Origin: Permianibacter fluminis
Lineage (GTDB): Bacteria > Pseudomonadota > Gammaproteobacteria > Enterobacterales > Permianibacteraceae
Assembly (NCBI RefSeq): GCF_013179735.1
Contig: NZ_JABMEG010000001.1
Location: 1,178,001-1,242,000 of the forward strand
Direction of reading: 5' to 3'
DNA length: 64,000 bases
The notes under the pieces were generated by a model. It had not been told where the DNA came from. It did not search any database and worked only from the letters and a program-made list of their open reading frames with translations. Of the stretch, positions 1-8,236 are shown piece after piece. Both the position numbers and the translations under genes were made by a program. How positions within the stretch are numbered: the stretch's first letter is position 1; every line of letters begins with the position of its first letter.

Positions 1-1
1 C

Positions 2-619
2 CAGTGGCAAGGTGAATACGAGCCGCTGCGGGACGGCCCGTTCTGCAGCCATGTCGAACAATACCGCCTGCGCTGCGAAAGCGGATTCGCCGATCTGGCG
101 CTGCTGAAAACCTACAACACGCCTGCGTCACTGAAGTTGCTCGCCGGCGAGCGTGGTCCGTTCTGGGTCAGTCTGGTGGGCATGACCGAGCAGCGCGCGC
201 TGATCCGGTTTGGTCAGCGCGAAGCGGAGTTGTCCTTGCCACAATTGCAGCAACTCTGGTCTGGCGAATATCAGCTGCTCTGGCAACCGCCAAACGGTTA
301 CAGCCGGCCACTCAGCGAAGGCATGAGCGGACCGCAAATCATCTGGCTCGCCACTGCGCTCGCCAGCGCCAATGGTGGCACCGCTGGTGCCGCCAGCGCC
401 CGCTTTGACAACGCAATGAAACTGCAGGTGCAACAATTTCAGCGCGAGCACGGTCTGATGCCCGATGGTGTTGCCGGTGTGCAAACCTTGATCGCAGTGC
501 AGGCTAATGATGAACGGCAACCGCGCCTGCATGTGCCGGCACTGCCTAGCCAGAATCTGTCCGATGCCGGTGGCAATGCACCGGCTGCGCAACTCAGCTA
601 TTCGGTGGAGAGTCGCTAA
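2..619 (+). CDS. exeA: GspA/ExeA ATPase, C-terminal part (type II secretion), 5' truncated by window edge
   Basis: The reading frame is open from the first bases, so only the last ~205 residues are present; the AAA ATPase part lies outside the window. The visible part matches the periplasmic end of GspA/ExeA. A segment around CRCESGFADLALLKTYN is followed by a putative peptidoglycan-binding domain (about positions 300-500) with the PG_binding_1 pattern FQREHGLMPDGVAGVQT. GspA works with GspB to remodel peptidoglycan so that the type II secretion secretin can assemble. The stop codon directly abuts the gspB ATG, so the two are co-transcribed. The family call rests on the domain pattern plus the neighbouring gspB. 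Confidence 0.85.
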   Translation, partial: QWQGEYEPLRDGPFCSHVEQYRLRCESGFADLALLKTYNTPASLKLLAGERGPFWVSLVGMTEQRALIRFGQREAELSLPQLQQLWSGEYQLLWQPPNGYSRPLSEGMSGPQIIWLATALASANGGTAGAASARFDNAMKLQVQQFQREHGLMPDGVAGVQTLIAVQANDERQPRLHVPALPSQNLSDAGGNAPAAQLSYSVESR

Positions 620-1528
620 ATGTCGTATTTGCTGGAAGCGCTGCGCAAATCAGAACGCGAGCGACAGGAAAAAACCGCCGTGCCGGATCTGCAGACCCCG
701 ACGGTCGAGTGGGAAAGCGCAGAAGAGCCGCGCCAGCGTTCACCGTGGCTGACGGTTGCGGTCATTGCGATTTGCCTGAACACGATTTTGCTGGCGCTGC
801 TGGTCTGGCGTTTTGGTTTTGCCGGCAACGACAATGCCCGCGCTGATCGGGATTCGAACGCGTCGGTCACCACGAATCCGCCGCCGCAACCAAGCAATGC
901 CGCCGCCGCGATGCCGCCGGTGATTGTGGTGCAGCAGCCGGCCAGCGCCAACGAGGCCATCGTGGTGCGGGACCGGCCACGTCCGGAGCTGATTACGCCG
1001 AATTCCGCGCGCCAATACCCGCGCAGCAGTGGCGATGAAAGCCGCAATGGCCAATATGATTCCGGTTCGATGACGAGCTCGCAAACAGGCTCGCAAGCAG
1101 GTACGCAAGCAGACAGGCAAGCAAGCCAGCAGGCCTTCACCCAATCCGGACCACAACCGGCACAGCGCGATGCCAATCGCGAGCAAAGCAGCAGCACCGG
1201 TTTTGCTGCAGGCAGCGACAGCGCGGACGGCAACACGGCCGACAACCGCGCTGGCAATGACAACGCCGATGACGGCAGCGAGGCGACGCCCAGTATTCAC
1301 AGCTTGCCGTTGGAGATTCGTCAGCAGCTGCCCATCCTGACCATGAATTCGCATATCTATGCCAGCAATGCGCGCGACAGTTTTGTCATGATCAATGGCA
1401 GTGCGTTCGGGCCGGGCCAAGCCATTGTCGCCGGCTTGAAACTGGTCGCTGTGGTGCCGGAAGGAGCCGTGCTCGAATTCAAAGGCCATCGATTCCTGTT
1501 GCCAGCGCTGGCCAGCTTCAGTCCCTAA
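620..1528 (+). CDS. exeB: GspB/ExeB, type II secretion assembly protein
   Basis: A 302-residue protein starting MSYLLEALRKSERERQ, the usual start of GspB/ExeB proteins. One membrane segment lies at about residues 43-63. A long Ser/Gln/Asn/Asp-rich periplasmic linker follows (about 65-225), including a Q-rich stretch at residues 150-180. The conserved GspB C-terminal domain covers about 230-300, with LPILTMNSHIYA near its start. The family binds GspA and peptidoglycan to help insert the secretin. The start codon is adjacent to the exeA stop. The linker is longer and more repetitive than usual, but the ends are typical. Confidence 0.9.
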   Translation: MSYLLEALRKSERERQEKTAVPDLQTPTVEWESAEEPRQRSPWLTVAVIAICLNTILLALLVWRFGFAGNDNARADRDSNASVTTNPPPQPSNAAAAMPPVIVVQQPASANEAIVVRDRPRPELITPNSARQYPRSSGDESRNGQYDSGSMTSSQTGSQAGTQADRQASQQAFTQSGPQPAQRDANREQSSSTGFAAGSDSADGNTADNRAGNDNADDGSEATPSIHSLPLEIRQQLPILTMNSHIYASNARDSFVMINGSAFGPGQAIVAGLKLVAVVPEGAVLEFKGHRFLLPALASFSP

Positions 1529-1666
1529 TCAGAGAGCAACAATCAACGACCATTTGTCAGGATTGTGCTCGGCGACGGTTGTCGACGCCGGCTGGCTAAT
1601 GGTTCAATGCCTGCATACCTTGAGCGTGCGCCGGCGCGCCTCACCACGGATGGACCTTCCGACACC

Positions 1667-2908
1667 ATGACGGCCGCTGTTTCGTTTGCGCACCCTGCCG
1701 AATCGTATTCTCGTTATCCGTCGCTGGATTTGATCCGTGGTATCGCTGTGCTCGGCATTCTGTTGGTCAATATCTGGGCCTTTTCGATGCCGTACGCGGC
1801 CTATCAGAATCCGGCGGCCTATGGTGATTTGCACGGTGTCAATTTTTTTGCCTGGTGGTTTGCGGCCGTTTTCGCGCAGGAAAAATTCATCACGCTGTTC
1901 TCGGTGTTGTTTGGCGCGGGCATGGCGCTGTTTTTCGACCATGCCAGTGCACGCGGCGCCGCCGCGATGTCGCTGCATTATCGGCGCCTGCTGGTCATGC
2001 TCTGGTTCGGCATGGCGCATGCGTATTTGCTGTGGTTTGGCGATGTTTTGGTGCTGTATGCGATCTGCGGCATGCTGCTGTTTCCGCTGCTGCAAGCCAG
2101 TCAGCGTAGCCTGTTATTGGCCGCGGGCAGTTTGCTGCTGCTGCAGTTTGCCTTGTTTGCGCTGCTCTGGTTCAGCGTCAGCCAGCAGGGTTCGGAGGCG
2201 ATCACCGAGTCAATGAAATATTGGCTGCCAGACGCTGACGCCGTTGCCCAGAATCTGGCGATCTATCGCGGCGGTTGGTGGCAGCAGATGGCCGACCGGG
2301 TGCCGGAAGCCTGGGACGGTCAGGCCTCGACGCTGCTGTTTTATGGTCCGCGGTTGTTGGCGCAGATGCTGCTCGGGGTGTTGCTGTATCGCAATGGCTT
2401 TCTGATTGGCCAATGGTCGGCACGCCGCTATTGGCGCATTGGTCTGATTGGGCTGGCATCCGGTTTGCTGCTGGTGATCGTCGGCGTCCAGAAGCTGATC
2501 GACAGCCAGTTCAGTTTTGATGCGAGCCTGATCATGGGCAATCACTGGAACAGTGTCGGCTCGCTGCTGCTGGCAGCTGGTTATGCCGGTTTGACCATCG
2601 GCTGGAGCCAGCGACCGGCGCCGGGTTGGTTGCGCAGTGCGCTGATCGCCACCGGTCGAATGGCGTTCAGTAATTATCTGTTCACCACAATCATCTGCAC
2701 GACGATATTTTATGGCCACGGTCTGGGCTGGTATGGCTATCGGGATCGTGCAAGCTTGTTGTTGATGACAGTAATCATCTGGGTGGTATTGGTTGCTGGT
2801 TCGGTGTTCTGGTTGCGGCGTTACCAGCAGGGCCCGCTGGAATGGTTATGGCGCTGGTTCAGTTACGGCGTGCGCCCGGCGTTCCGGCGCACCGAGCCGC
2901 AGCGCTGA
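1667..2908 (+). CDS. DUF418 family multi-pass membrane protein (YeiB-like)
   Basis: About 413 residues from the ATG at 1667. The frame is open back to a GTG at 1565 and an ATG at 1607, but those extra residues are hydrophilic and atypical, and no candidate has a clear ribosome site. The first helix carries the DUF418 signature SLDLIRGIAVLGILLVNI. The protein has about ten membrane segments, and the DUF418 domain proper is the C-terminal half, with TGRMAFSNYL. The family is thought to be involved in transport or acyl transfer, but no substrate is established. It stands alone between the exe genes and the methyltransferase on the same strand. The family is clear, the function is not. Confidence 0.8.
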   Translation: MTAAVSFAHPAESYSRYPSLDLIRGIAVLGILLVNIWAFSMPYAAYQNPAAYGDLHGVNFFAWWFAAVFAQEKFITLFSVLFGAGMALFFDHASARGAAAMSLHYRRLLVMLWFGMAHAYLLWFGDVLVLYAICGMLLFPLLQASQRSLLLAAGSLLLLQFALFALLWFSVSQQGSEAITESMKYWLPDADAVAQNLAIYRGGWWQQMADRVPEAWDGQASTLLFYGPRLLAQMLLGVLLYRNGFLIGQWSARRYWRIGLIGLASGLLLVIVGVQKLIDSQFSFDASLIMGNHWNSVGSLLLAAGYAGLTIGWSQRPAPGWLRSALIATGRMAFSNYLFTTIICTTIFYGHGLGWYGYRDRASLLLMTVIIWVVLVAGSVFWLRRYQQGPLEWLWRWFSYGVRPAFRRTEPQR

Positions 2909-2927
2909 GCTGCGGTTGTGTTTGTTC

Positions 2928-3821
2928 ATGACCACGCCCGATACACGCTCGCAACTGCAATATCAGCTTCAACAAGTGATTAATCCCGCACTGGCCTTAC
3001 TCGATCTGCGTTCAGCGCAGCCGTATCAACAAGCTCATCACGCAATCGCCACACATCTGCCGCAAGCTGATCTGGTGCTGCGCCGGCATGAGTTGCCATT
3101 GCCGGGCACGCCGCTGCAACTGGCCCACGATGATCTCAGCGAATTGCTGCAACTGGCCCGGCAGTTGGCGGAATGGGGCTACCCGATTGCCCAGACGATA
3201 TGGATTACGCCAGCCCTGCTGCAGCAATGGCAACAGCAATCGGTGCTGCGTCAGGGCAGCGAATCGCGGCAACTGTGGCAAGCCAACAGCAGTTTGCGGC
3301 GGGCACTTGCCGAGCTTGGCAATCCAGTCCGTTTCAGCGGGATCGACTCCGACGCACCGCGAGCGCTGGATCTGGCGTGTGGCAGCGGCCGTGATGCGCT
3401 GGCGCTGGCTGCGTGTGGTTACTCGGTATTGGCGATCGATCACAAAGCCGATGCCTTGCAACGCTTGCTGACCAGTGCCGCCGCGCTGAACTTCCGTATT
3501 GAAACCCAGTGCGCGGATATCGAAGCGCCGACCTTTACGCTGGCGCCGGAAAATTTTGTCCTGATCAGTGTCGCGCGTTATTTGCACCGACCCTTGCTGC
3601 CACGGCTGCGCGAGTGGCTGGCGCCCGGTGGCCTGCTGGTGTACGAAACCTTTGCTCGCGGCGCAGAAAAATTTGCTGGTCCGAAGCGACCGGAATTCTT
3701 GCTCGAGCCCGGTGAGCTGGCGCAGCACTATCGTGACTGGCAGATCCTGCACGATCGCATCGAACCGCTGGCCGATGGTCGCCCCATGCAATCCTTCATT
3801 GCCCGCAAACCGCAGGGCTGA
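2928..3821 (+). CDS. Rhodanese-like domain fused to SAM-dependent methyltransferase
   Basis: 297 residues from the ATG at 2928. The C-terminal half (about 140-297) is a class I methyltransferase. Its motif I is DLACGSGRDALALA and its acidic SAM-ribose position is in VLAIDHKADAL, followed by a TehB/UbiE-like core. The N-terminal ~110 residues read like a rhodanese fold (LLDLRS near the start, a HELP segment, then LARQLAEWGY). The position where a rhodanese carries its catalytic Cys reads LAHDD, so this part is probably non-catalytic. It begins 19 bp after the DUF418 stop. The methyl acceptor is unknown. Confidence 0.7.
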   Translation: MTTPDTRSQLQYQLQQVINPALALLDLRSAQPYQQAHHAIATHLPQADLVLRRHELPLPGTPLQLAHDDLSELLQLARQLAEWGYPIAQTIWITPALLQQWQQQSVLRQGSESRQLWQANSSLRRALAELGNPVRFSGIDSDAPRALDLACGSGRDALALAACGYSVLAIDHKADALQRLLTSAAALNFRIETQCADIEAPTFTLAPENFVLISVARYLHRPLLPRLREWLAPGGLLVYETFARGAEKFAGPKRPEFLLEPGELAQHYRDWQILHDRIEPLADGRPMQSFIARKPQG

Positions 3822-3928
3822 TTCGCGCATCTTGTGCGTCTTGCTTGCTCAGCAACGCAACGTGCCAGCGCGCCAGCCGGCGAAGTCATCGCCGCTGACT
3901 ATACTTGCTGGATACCGCGTAACTGGGG

Positions 3929-5542
3929 ATGTCGGTGAAAGCGCGCTCGATGCAGTGGCTGATCGTGGTTGGCAGTTTGGTACTGCTGCTGGCGACCTAC
4001 AGCGTCTATCGACAGGTACTTCAGTACAGAAATGAATGGCTGCAGGCCTCGGCGCGGGAAGTGACCGGCACGGCGCAGGAAATTGGCCATCGTCTGCAGG
4101 AACGTCGGCGCAAAGTGGAAACGCTGCGATTGATCGTCGCGGAAGTATTGGCCGAGCCCGGCAGCAACAGCGCCCGACGTGAGGGCTGGCAACAGGATGA
4201 CAAAGGGTTTTATCAAGTGGATCCGCCGGGTGATGGCGCCGCGAGCCGTCTGGGTCGCATCACCGGTGCTGGCGTGCTGCACGCCGATGATGGTTTGCTC
4301 TGGCAAGAGCTCGATGCCGTCAGGCGGCTGATGCCGCTGTTCCGGCTTGGTCATCAACAAGACCCGGCGATTCCCTGGATCTATTTCATTTCGGCGCGTG
4401 ATTTCATTTTGTTGTATCCGTGGTCGTCACTGGCCGACTTTCGCTATGACAGCAGCATCAAGCAGCAAGAGTTCTGGGTCGCGATCATTCCGCAGCAAAA
4501 TCCCGAGCGGCGTTTTCGCTGGAGCGCGGCCTACAACGATCTGGCCGGCAAGGGCATGATGATTACCGCCAGCGCGCCGGTGTACGTTGCCGATGCGTTT
4601 CGCGGTGCCGTTGCGGTGGATTTTACGCTGGCCGAATTCAATGACTTGCTCGGCAGCGCCGATTACGAAGGTGCCTCGGTGCTGTTGTTTGACAACCGAA
4701 ATCAACTGGCCGCGCGCAGTCGCGATATCGACACCGCTTTACTGGCCACAGCCAGCAGCGCCTTGCCGATCGCCTTGCAGGACTGGCCCACTGGCGTCAC
4801 CACGTTTCAGTTTGAACAGCGAGGCGACTGGTATGCGCTGCGCATTCCGCTGGATGAAGGCGCCACCACCCTCTATGCGATACGCCGGGTTGATGCCGTC
4901 TGGTGGCAAGCGATTCGACTGGCGATGCCGTTTGCCTTGCTGATTGTGCTCGGCGCGCTGCTGCTGGTGTTGCTGGTGCGCTCTGAGCGGGCAGCCCGGC
5001 AAATCGAACGGCTGACGATTACCGATGGCCTGACTGGCGCGTTCAATCGTCGCCACTTTGATGCCGTGTTCAGCATCGAACAGGAGCGGGCGCAACGCGC
5101 CGGCCGCTGGTTTGCCGTGCTGATGATCGATGTCGATCATTTCAAGCGTTACAACGATCGCTACGGCCATCTCGCTGGCGACGACGTGCTGCGCAAAGTC
5201 GCGGCGGCCATGACCATGGCGATTCGTCGCGGCGGTGACATGTTGTTCCGTTGGGGCGGTGAAGAGTTTGTCGTGCTCATGTCGGTCGATGGCCCGGACA
5301 ATGGCCGGGAAATTGCCGAGCGGGTGCGCCAGGCGGTGCAGGAATTGAACATCGAACACCTGGACAGCAATCATCAACGGCTGACCGTGTCGATGGGTCT
5401 GGCGCTGACGGCCGATGCGCTCGCGGCCAGCCGTGATGCCATGATCCGCTGCGCCGATCAGGCGCTGTACCAAGCCAAGGCCGGCGGCCGTAACAACCTG
5501 CAGGTCAGCGAGTTGCCGCCCGGCGCTGCGCGCGCTGCTTGA
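3929..5542 (+). CDS. Membrane diguanylate cyclase with periplasmic sensor (Cache-like) domain
   Basis: 537 residues. TM1 is at about 10-28, a ~290-residue periplasmic region follows, TM2 is at about 330-350, and a GGDEF domain covers about 370-530. The active-site loop is GGEEF at residues 443-447. Five residues before it lies RGGD, which fits the RxxD inhibitory I-site, so the enzyme is predicted to make c-di-GMP and to be product-inhibited. The periplasmic part (WIYFISARDFILLYPW) resembles double-Cache sensor domains, a moderately certain call; its ligand is unknown. The gene is monocistronic: about 107 bp precede it and about 240 bp follow. Confidence 0.88.
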   Translation: MSVKARSMQWLIVVGSLVLLLATYSVYRQVLQYRNEWLQASAREVTGTAQEIGHRLQERRRKVETLRLIVAEVLAEPGSNSARREGWQQDDKGFYQVDPPGDGAASRLGRITGAGVLHADDGLLWQELDAVRRLMPLFRLGHQQDPAIPWIYFISARDFILLYPWSSLADFRYDSSIKQQEFWVAIIPQQNPERRFRWSAAYNDLAGKGMMITASAPVYVADAFRGAVAVDFTLAEFNDLLGSADYEGASVLLFDNRNQLAARSRDIDTALLATASSALPIALQDWPTGVTTFQFEQRGDWYALRIPLDEGATTLYAIRRVDAVWWQAIRLAMPFALLIVLGALLLVLLVRSERAARQIERLTITDGLTGAFNRRHFDAVFSIEQERAQRAGRWFAVLMIDVDHFKRYNDRYGHLAGDDVLRKVAAAMTMAIRRGGDMLFRWGGEEFVVLMSVDGPDNGREIAERVRQAVQELNIEHLDSNHQRLTVSMGLALTADALAASRDAMIRCADQALYQAKAGGRNNLQVSELPPGAARAA

Positions 5543-5782
5543 GCTATCGATGCGGCATCACGAGACTGGCTGGCGACATCGGCCAGCAGAATCGCAGTTT
5601 GCGAAGAGCCGCCAGCGAACGCCAGCCTGCAAGAAAACACCTGCGAAAGCCTGCCAGCCAAAACCGCCTGCGACAGTTTGCCGCAGCCGATTGGCCGGCA
5701 TTGCTGCAATCCAGATGCCGTCGCGCACCGGATCGGCGGTAGCATGGCCGGCATCCTTCCCTGACCATGGCGAGCTGTTCCG

Positions 5783-7069
5783 GTGACCGGTCCGAGTTCT
5801 CTCAGCAGCGACAGCGCGCAACCGCTGCTGACCTTGCGCAGCCTGTTCTGGCTGCGCCATTTCGCCGTATTGGCGCAGCTGACCACGATGGTGGTGGCCG
5901 ACCGCTGGTTGGCCTATCCGATCCCGTGGCCGACCATCACCTATGTGCTGTTGCTGACCGCGGCCTTCAACTTTTATACCGGTTGGTGGCTGCGGCAGGC
6001 CGCGCCGTTCAAAGGCTGGCGGCTGTATCTGCAATTCGGTTTCGACATTGCCCAGCTGGCGCTGGTGCTGTATCACACCGGTGCTGGCCAAAATCCGTTT
6101 GTCTCGCTGCTGCTGCTGCCGATTGCGCTGGCGTTGTTGACCGGTTCGACCCGGCTGACGTTCACGGTGTTGGTCGCGGCGGTGCTGGCCTATTTGCTGC
6201 TGCTGGCGCTGCCGCCGCCGTTTCACTGGCATGTCGATCACGAACAGATGATGGCAGTGCATCTGTACGGCATGTGGATCAATTTTGTCGTGACCGCGCT
6301 GGCGATGGCGGCGTTTGGTTTGCAATTGCTGCGGCAATTACGCGAGCACGAAACGCGCATCCGGCAGGCACGTGAACGGGCGCTGCGCGATGAGCGGCTG
6401 GTCGCACTCGGTACTCAAGCCGCGCAAGTGGCGCATCAACTCGGCACCCCGCTCAACACCTTGTTATTGCTGGCGGACGAATTACGGCAACCGCTCGCCG
6501 ACAGCGAACGCCTGCAATTGCTTGCCGAACTCGACAAGCAAATTGAGCATTGCCGGAAATGGCTGAACAGCCTGCGCTCGGTGCGGGATCAGGAAGACAG
6601 CATTGAACTGCCCAAGCTCATTCAGGAAACGCTGGAGCAGTGGCGCTGGTATCGGCCGCAGGCCGAGCTCAGCGTTGAGCTGTCCGCGCTGGACGGTATC
6701 CGGACCAAAGTGTCCAGCTCGCTGGCGCCGGCCTTGCTGAATCTGTTCAACAACGCCTTTGAAGCTTCGCAGCGTAACGGTCAGTGTCAGGTCCGGATCA
6801 CAGCCCGACGCGAGGCGGACCAGGTGGTGTTGTCGATACACGATGCCGGCAGCGGCTTTGCCGATCGGCCCGACAGCAGTGGTGCGGTTCTCAGCAGCAA
6901 ACCCGTCATTGGTGGCAAAGCCGGCCTCAGCGGATCGGGCCTTGGTATTGGCATACATCTGGCCAACGCCAGCATCGAGCGGCTCGGCGGCTCGGTTTCG
7001 TGGCAGCATGACGCCGGCGGCGGCACCCGCACCGATATCCAGTTACCCCTGACAGGACCAGCCGAATGA
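5783..7069 (+). CDS. regB: Redox-type sensor histidine kinase, RegB/PrrB family
   Basis: 428 residues from a GTG start. Six hydrophobic segments fill residues ~25-200. Between them lies GAGQNPF, matching the quinone-sensing GGxxNPF loop of RegB/PrrB. The phospho-acceptor box is HQLGTPLNT, with His218. C257 in EHCRKWL sits where the redox-active cysteine of RegB is expected; this is alignment by eye. A HATPase_c domain follows, with NLFNNAFEAS (N box) and GLGIGIHLA (G box). RegB kinases sense respiratory-chain redox state and phosphorylate RegA. The gene overlaps the next by ATGA, so translation is coupled. Confidence 0.88.
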   Translation: MTGPSSLSSDSAQPLLTLRSLFWLRHFAVLAQLTTMVVADRWLAYPIPWPTITYVLLLTAAFNFYTGWWLRQAAPFKGWRLYLQFGFDIAQLALVLYHTGAGQNPFVSLLLLPIALALLTGSTRLTFTVLVAAVLAYLLLLALPPPFHWHVDHEQMMAVHLYGMWINFVVTALAMAAFGLQLLRQLREHETRIRQARERALRDERLVALGTQAAQVAHQLGTPLNTLLLLADELRQPLADSERLQLLAELDKQIEHCRKWLNSLRSVRDQEDSIELPKLIQETLEQWRWYRPQAELSVELSALDGIRTKVSSSLAPALLNLFNNAFEASQRNGQCQVRITARREADQVVLSIHDAGSGFADRPDSSGAVLSSKPVIGGKAGLSGSGLGIGIHLANASIERLGGSVSWQHDAGGGTRTDIQLPLTGPAE

Positions 7070-7620
7070 GTGGCGCGGCGATTTTACTGATCGATGATGA
7101 TGAGGATTTCACCGCGACGCTGGCGCGCGGTCTGCGTCGACAGCATTTTGAGGTCAAGACCGCGGCCGATGGCGCCAGCGCATTGGCGGCGCTGACCGAG
7201 TGGACACCGGCCGGTGTGCTGATCGACTTGCGGCTTGGCAACGAAAACGGCCTGCAGTTGCTGCAACAATTGCGGGCGCGCCTGCCGCAAGCGCGGCTGA
7301 TCATGCTGACCGGTTTTGGCAGCATTGCCACGGCAGTCGATGCCATCAAGCGCGGCGCCGACGATTATCTGGTCAAGCCCTGTTCGCTGGCCGATCTGGT
7401 CGTGGCGCTGCAACCGATGCCGGCCGCCGCCGACAGTGGCGAGCCGGACGAGCCGGCCATGCTGGCCAGCGAGCCGCTCAATCTGCGGCAATTGTCCTGG
7501 GAATATATCCAGCGGGTATTGGCCGAACACGATGGCAATATTTCGGCCGCCGCGCGCGCGCTCGGCATGCATCGACGCACCTTGCAGCGCAAGTTGGCAA
7601 AAGTGCCGCGACCGCGCTGA
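7066..7620 (+). CDS. regA: Response regulator, RegA/PrrA/ActR family
   Basis: 184 residues. The receiver domain (1-120) has acidic residues LIDDDED at the start, phospho-acceptor Asp54 in GVLIDLRLGNENG, a Thr in LTGFG and Lys in YLVKP. After a short linker, a Fis-type helix-turn-helix occupies about 145-182 (NISAAARALGMHRRTLQRKL), the layout of RegA/PrrA. The start overlaps regB by four bases. The pair probably controls respiratory or redox-dependent genes, but the targets cannot be read here. A small hairpin follows at 7626-7640. Confidence 0.9.
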   Translation: MSGAAILLIDDDEDFTATLARGLRRQHFEVKTAADGASALAALTEWTPAGVLIDLRLGNENGLQLLQQLRARLPQARLIMLTGFGSIATAVDAIKRGADDYLVKPCSLADLVVALQPMPAAADSGEPDEPAMLASEPLNLRQLSWEYIQRVLAEHDGNISAAARALGMHRRTLQRKLAKVPRPR

Positions 7621-8236
7621 AGGATTGCTGCATAGCAGCATTTTGTTGACGCCAGCGCCAGCACGGCGCAATAAAAGGAATACGGTTCCTTGGCGTCACC
7701 GTGTGACGCGACATCATTCCAAATGCTGCTCTGCAGCATGATGATTCCCACCGTACGCGCCTCTTTTTTTCCTTTTTTATTTGTCCTGCTCCAGCGCCCC
7801 GCTTTTGTCGCCATGCGAACAAAAGGGCTGCTGCGTCGCAGCAATCAATGGCTTGCCCGCGAAATCCGGTTTGTGTTTGCGTAACGACAAAAGTTGAACA
7901 TCGCTTTTGTCGATGGCGCTTGTTCAAATTCGGGTAGATCGCAAGCTTGAACGAAACTGGCGGGAACGCGCTGATATAAGTCCACTGCCATCTTGTCAGC
8001 GGGCGTGTTCGTTTTCGCCGAGGCAAAGCATGCGCGTTCTTGATCACAGCGCCGGAGAGGGGCGTTGCGGTGGGAGCAGATTCGCGGCAGCGGCATGAGC
8101 CGCCGGGGACAGGGTTGGCGAGTTGGCCAAACCGTGGCTCGGGGCATGGCTAGCCACAAGGTTCGCGACATAACAACCAGCGAGATAATCGTCGAGACAA
8201 CAATCGCCGAGCCAACAACAGGCGGCAGGAGGAACA
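7621..8236. other. 616-bp intergenic region with three like-stemmed hairpins and operator-like motifs
   Basis: No credible gene. It contains three copies of TGCTGC-N3-GCAGCA (7626-7640, 7724-7738, 7829-7843; loops ATA, TCT, GTC), a perfect GCGTCAC/GTGACGC hairpin at 7693-7709, and an 11-bp direct repeat CGCTTTTGTCG at 7800-7810 and 7902-7912. Its right half carries the GTTGAAC motifs described separately. The end has a strong ribosome site (AGGAGG about 8226-8232) for the TonB receptor. A pyrimidine-rich tract lies at 7760-7795. Confidence 0.6.
7889..7953. promoter_or_regulatory. Candidate operator cluster upstream of the TonB receptor
   Basis: AAAAGTTGAAC at 7889-7899, the near-inverted TGTTCAAATT at 7921-7930 (9 of 10 bases complementary to AAGTTGAACA) and AAGCTTGAACG at 7943-7953. 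The same motif recurs at 17253-17272 and 18801-18854 in front of the symporter, regulator and glucosidase genes. The distance to the receptor ATG (about 285-340 bp) is long, so the promoter is probably well upstream of the gene. Confidence 0.55.

Noticed and set aside
616-1263. Long minus-strand ORF opposite exeB
   Set aside because: Lies entirely opposite a clear GspB gene, with Cys/Arg/Leu-rich composition typical of a shadow frame.
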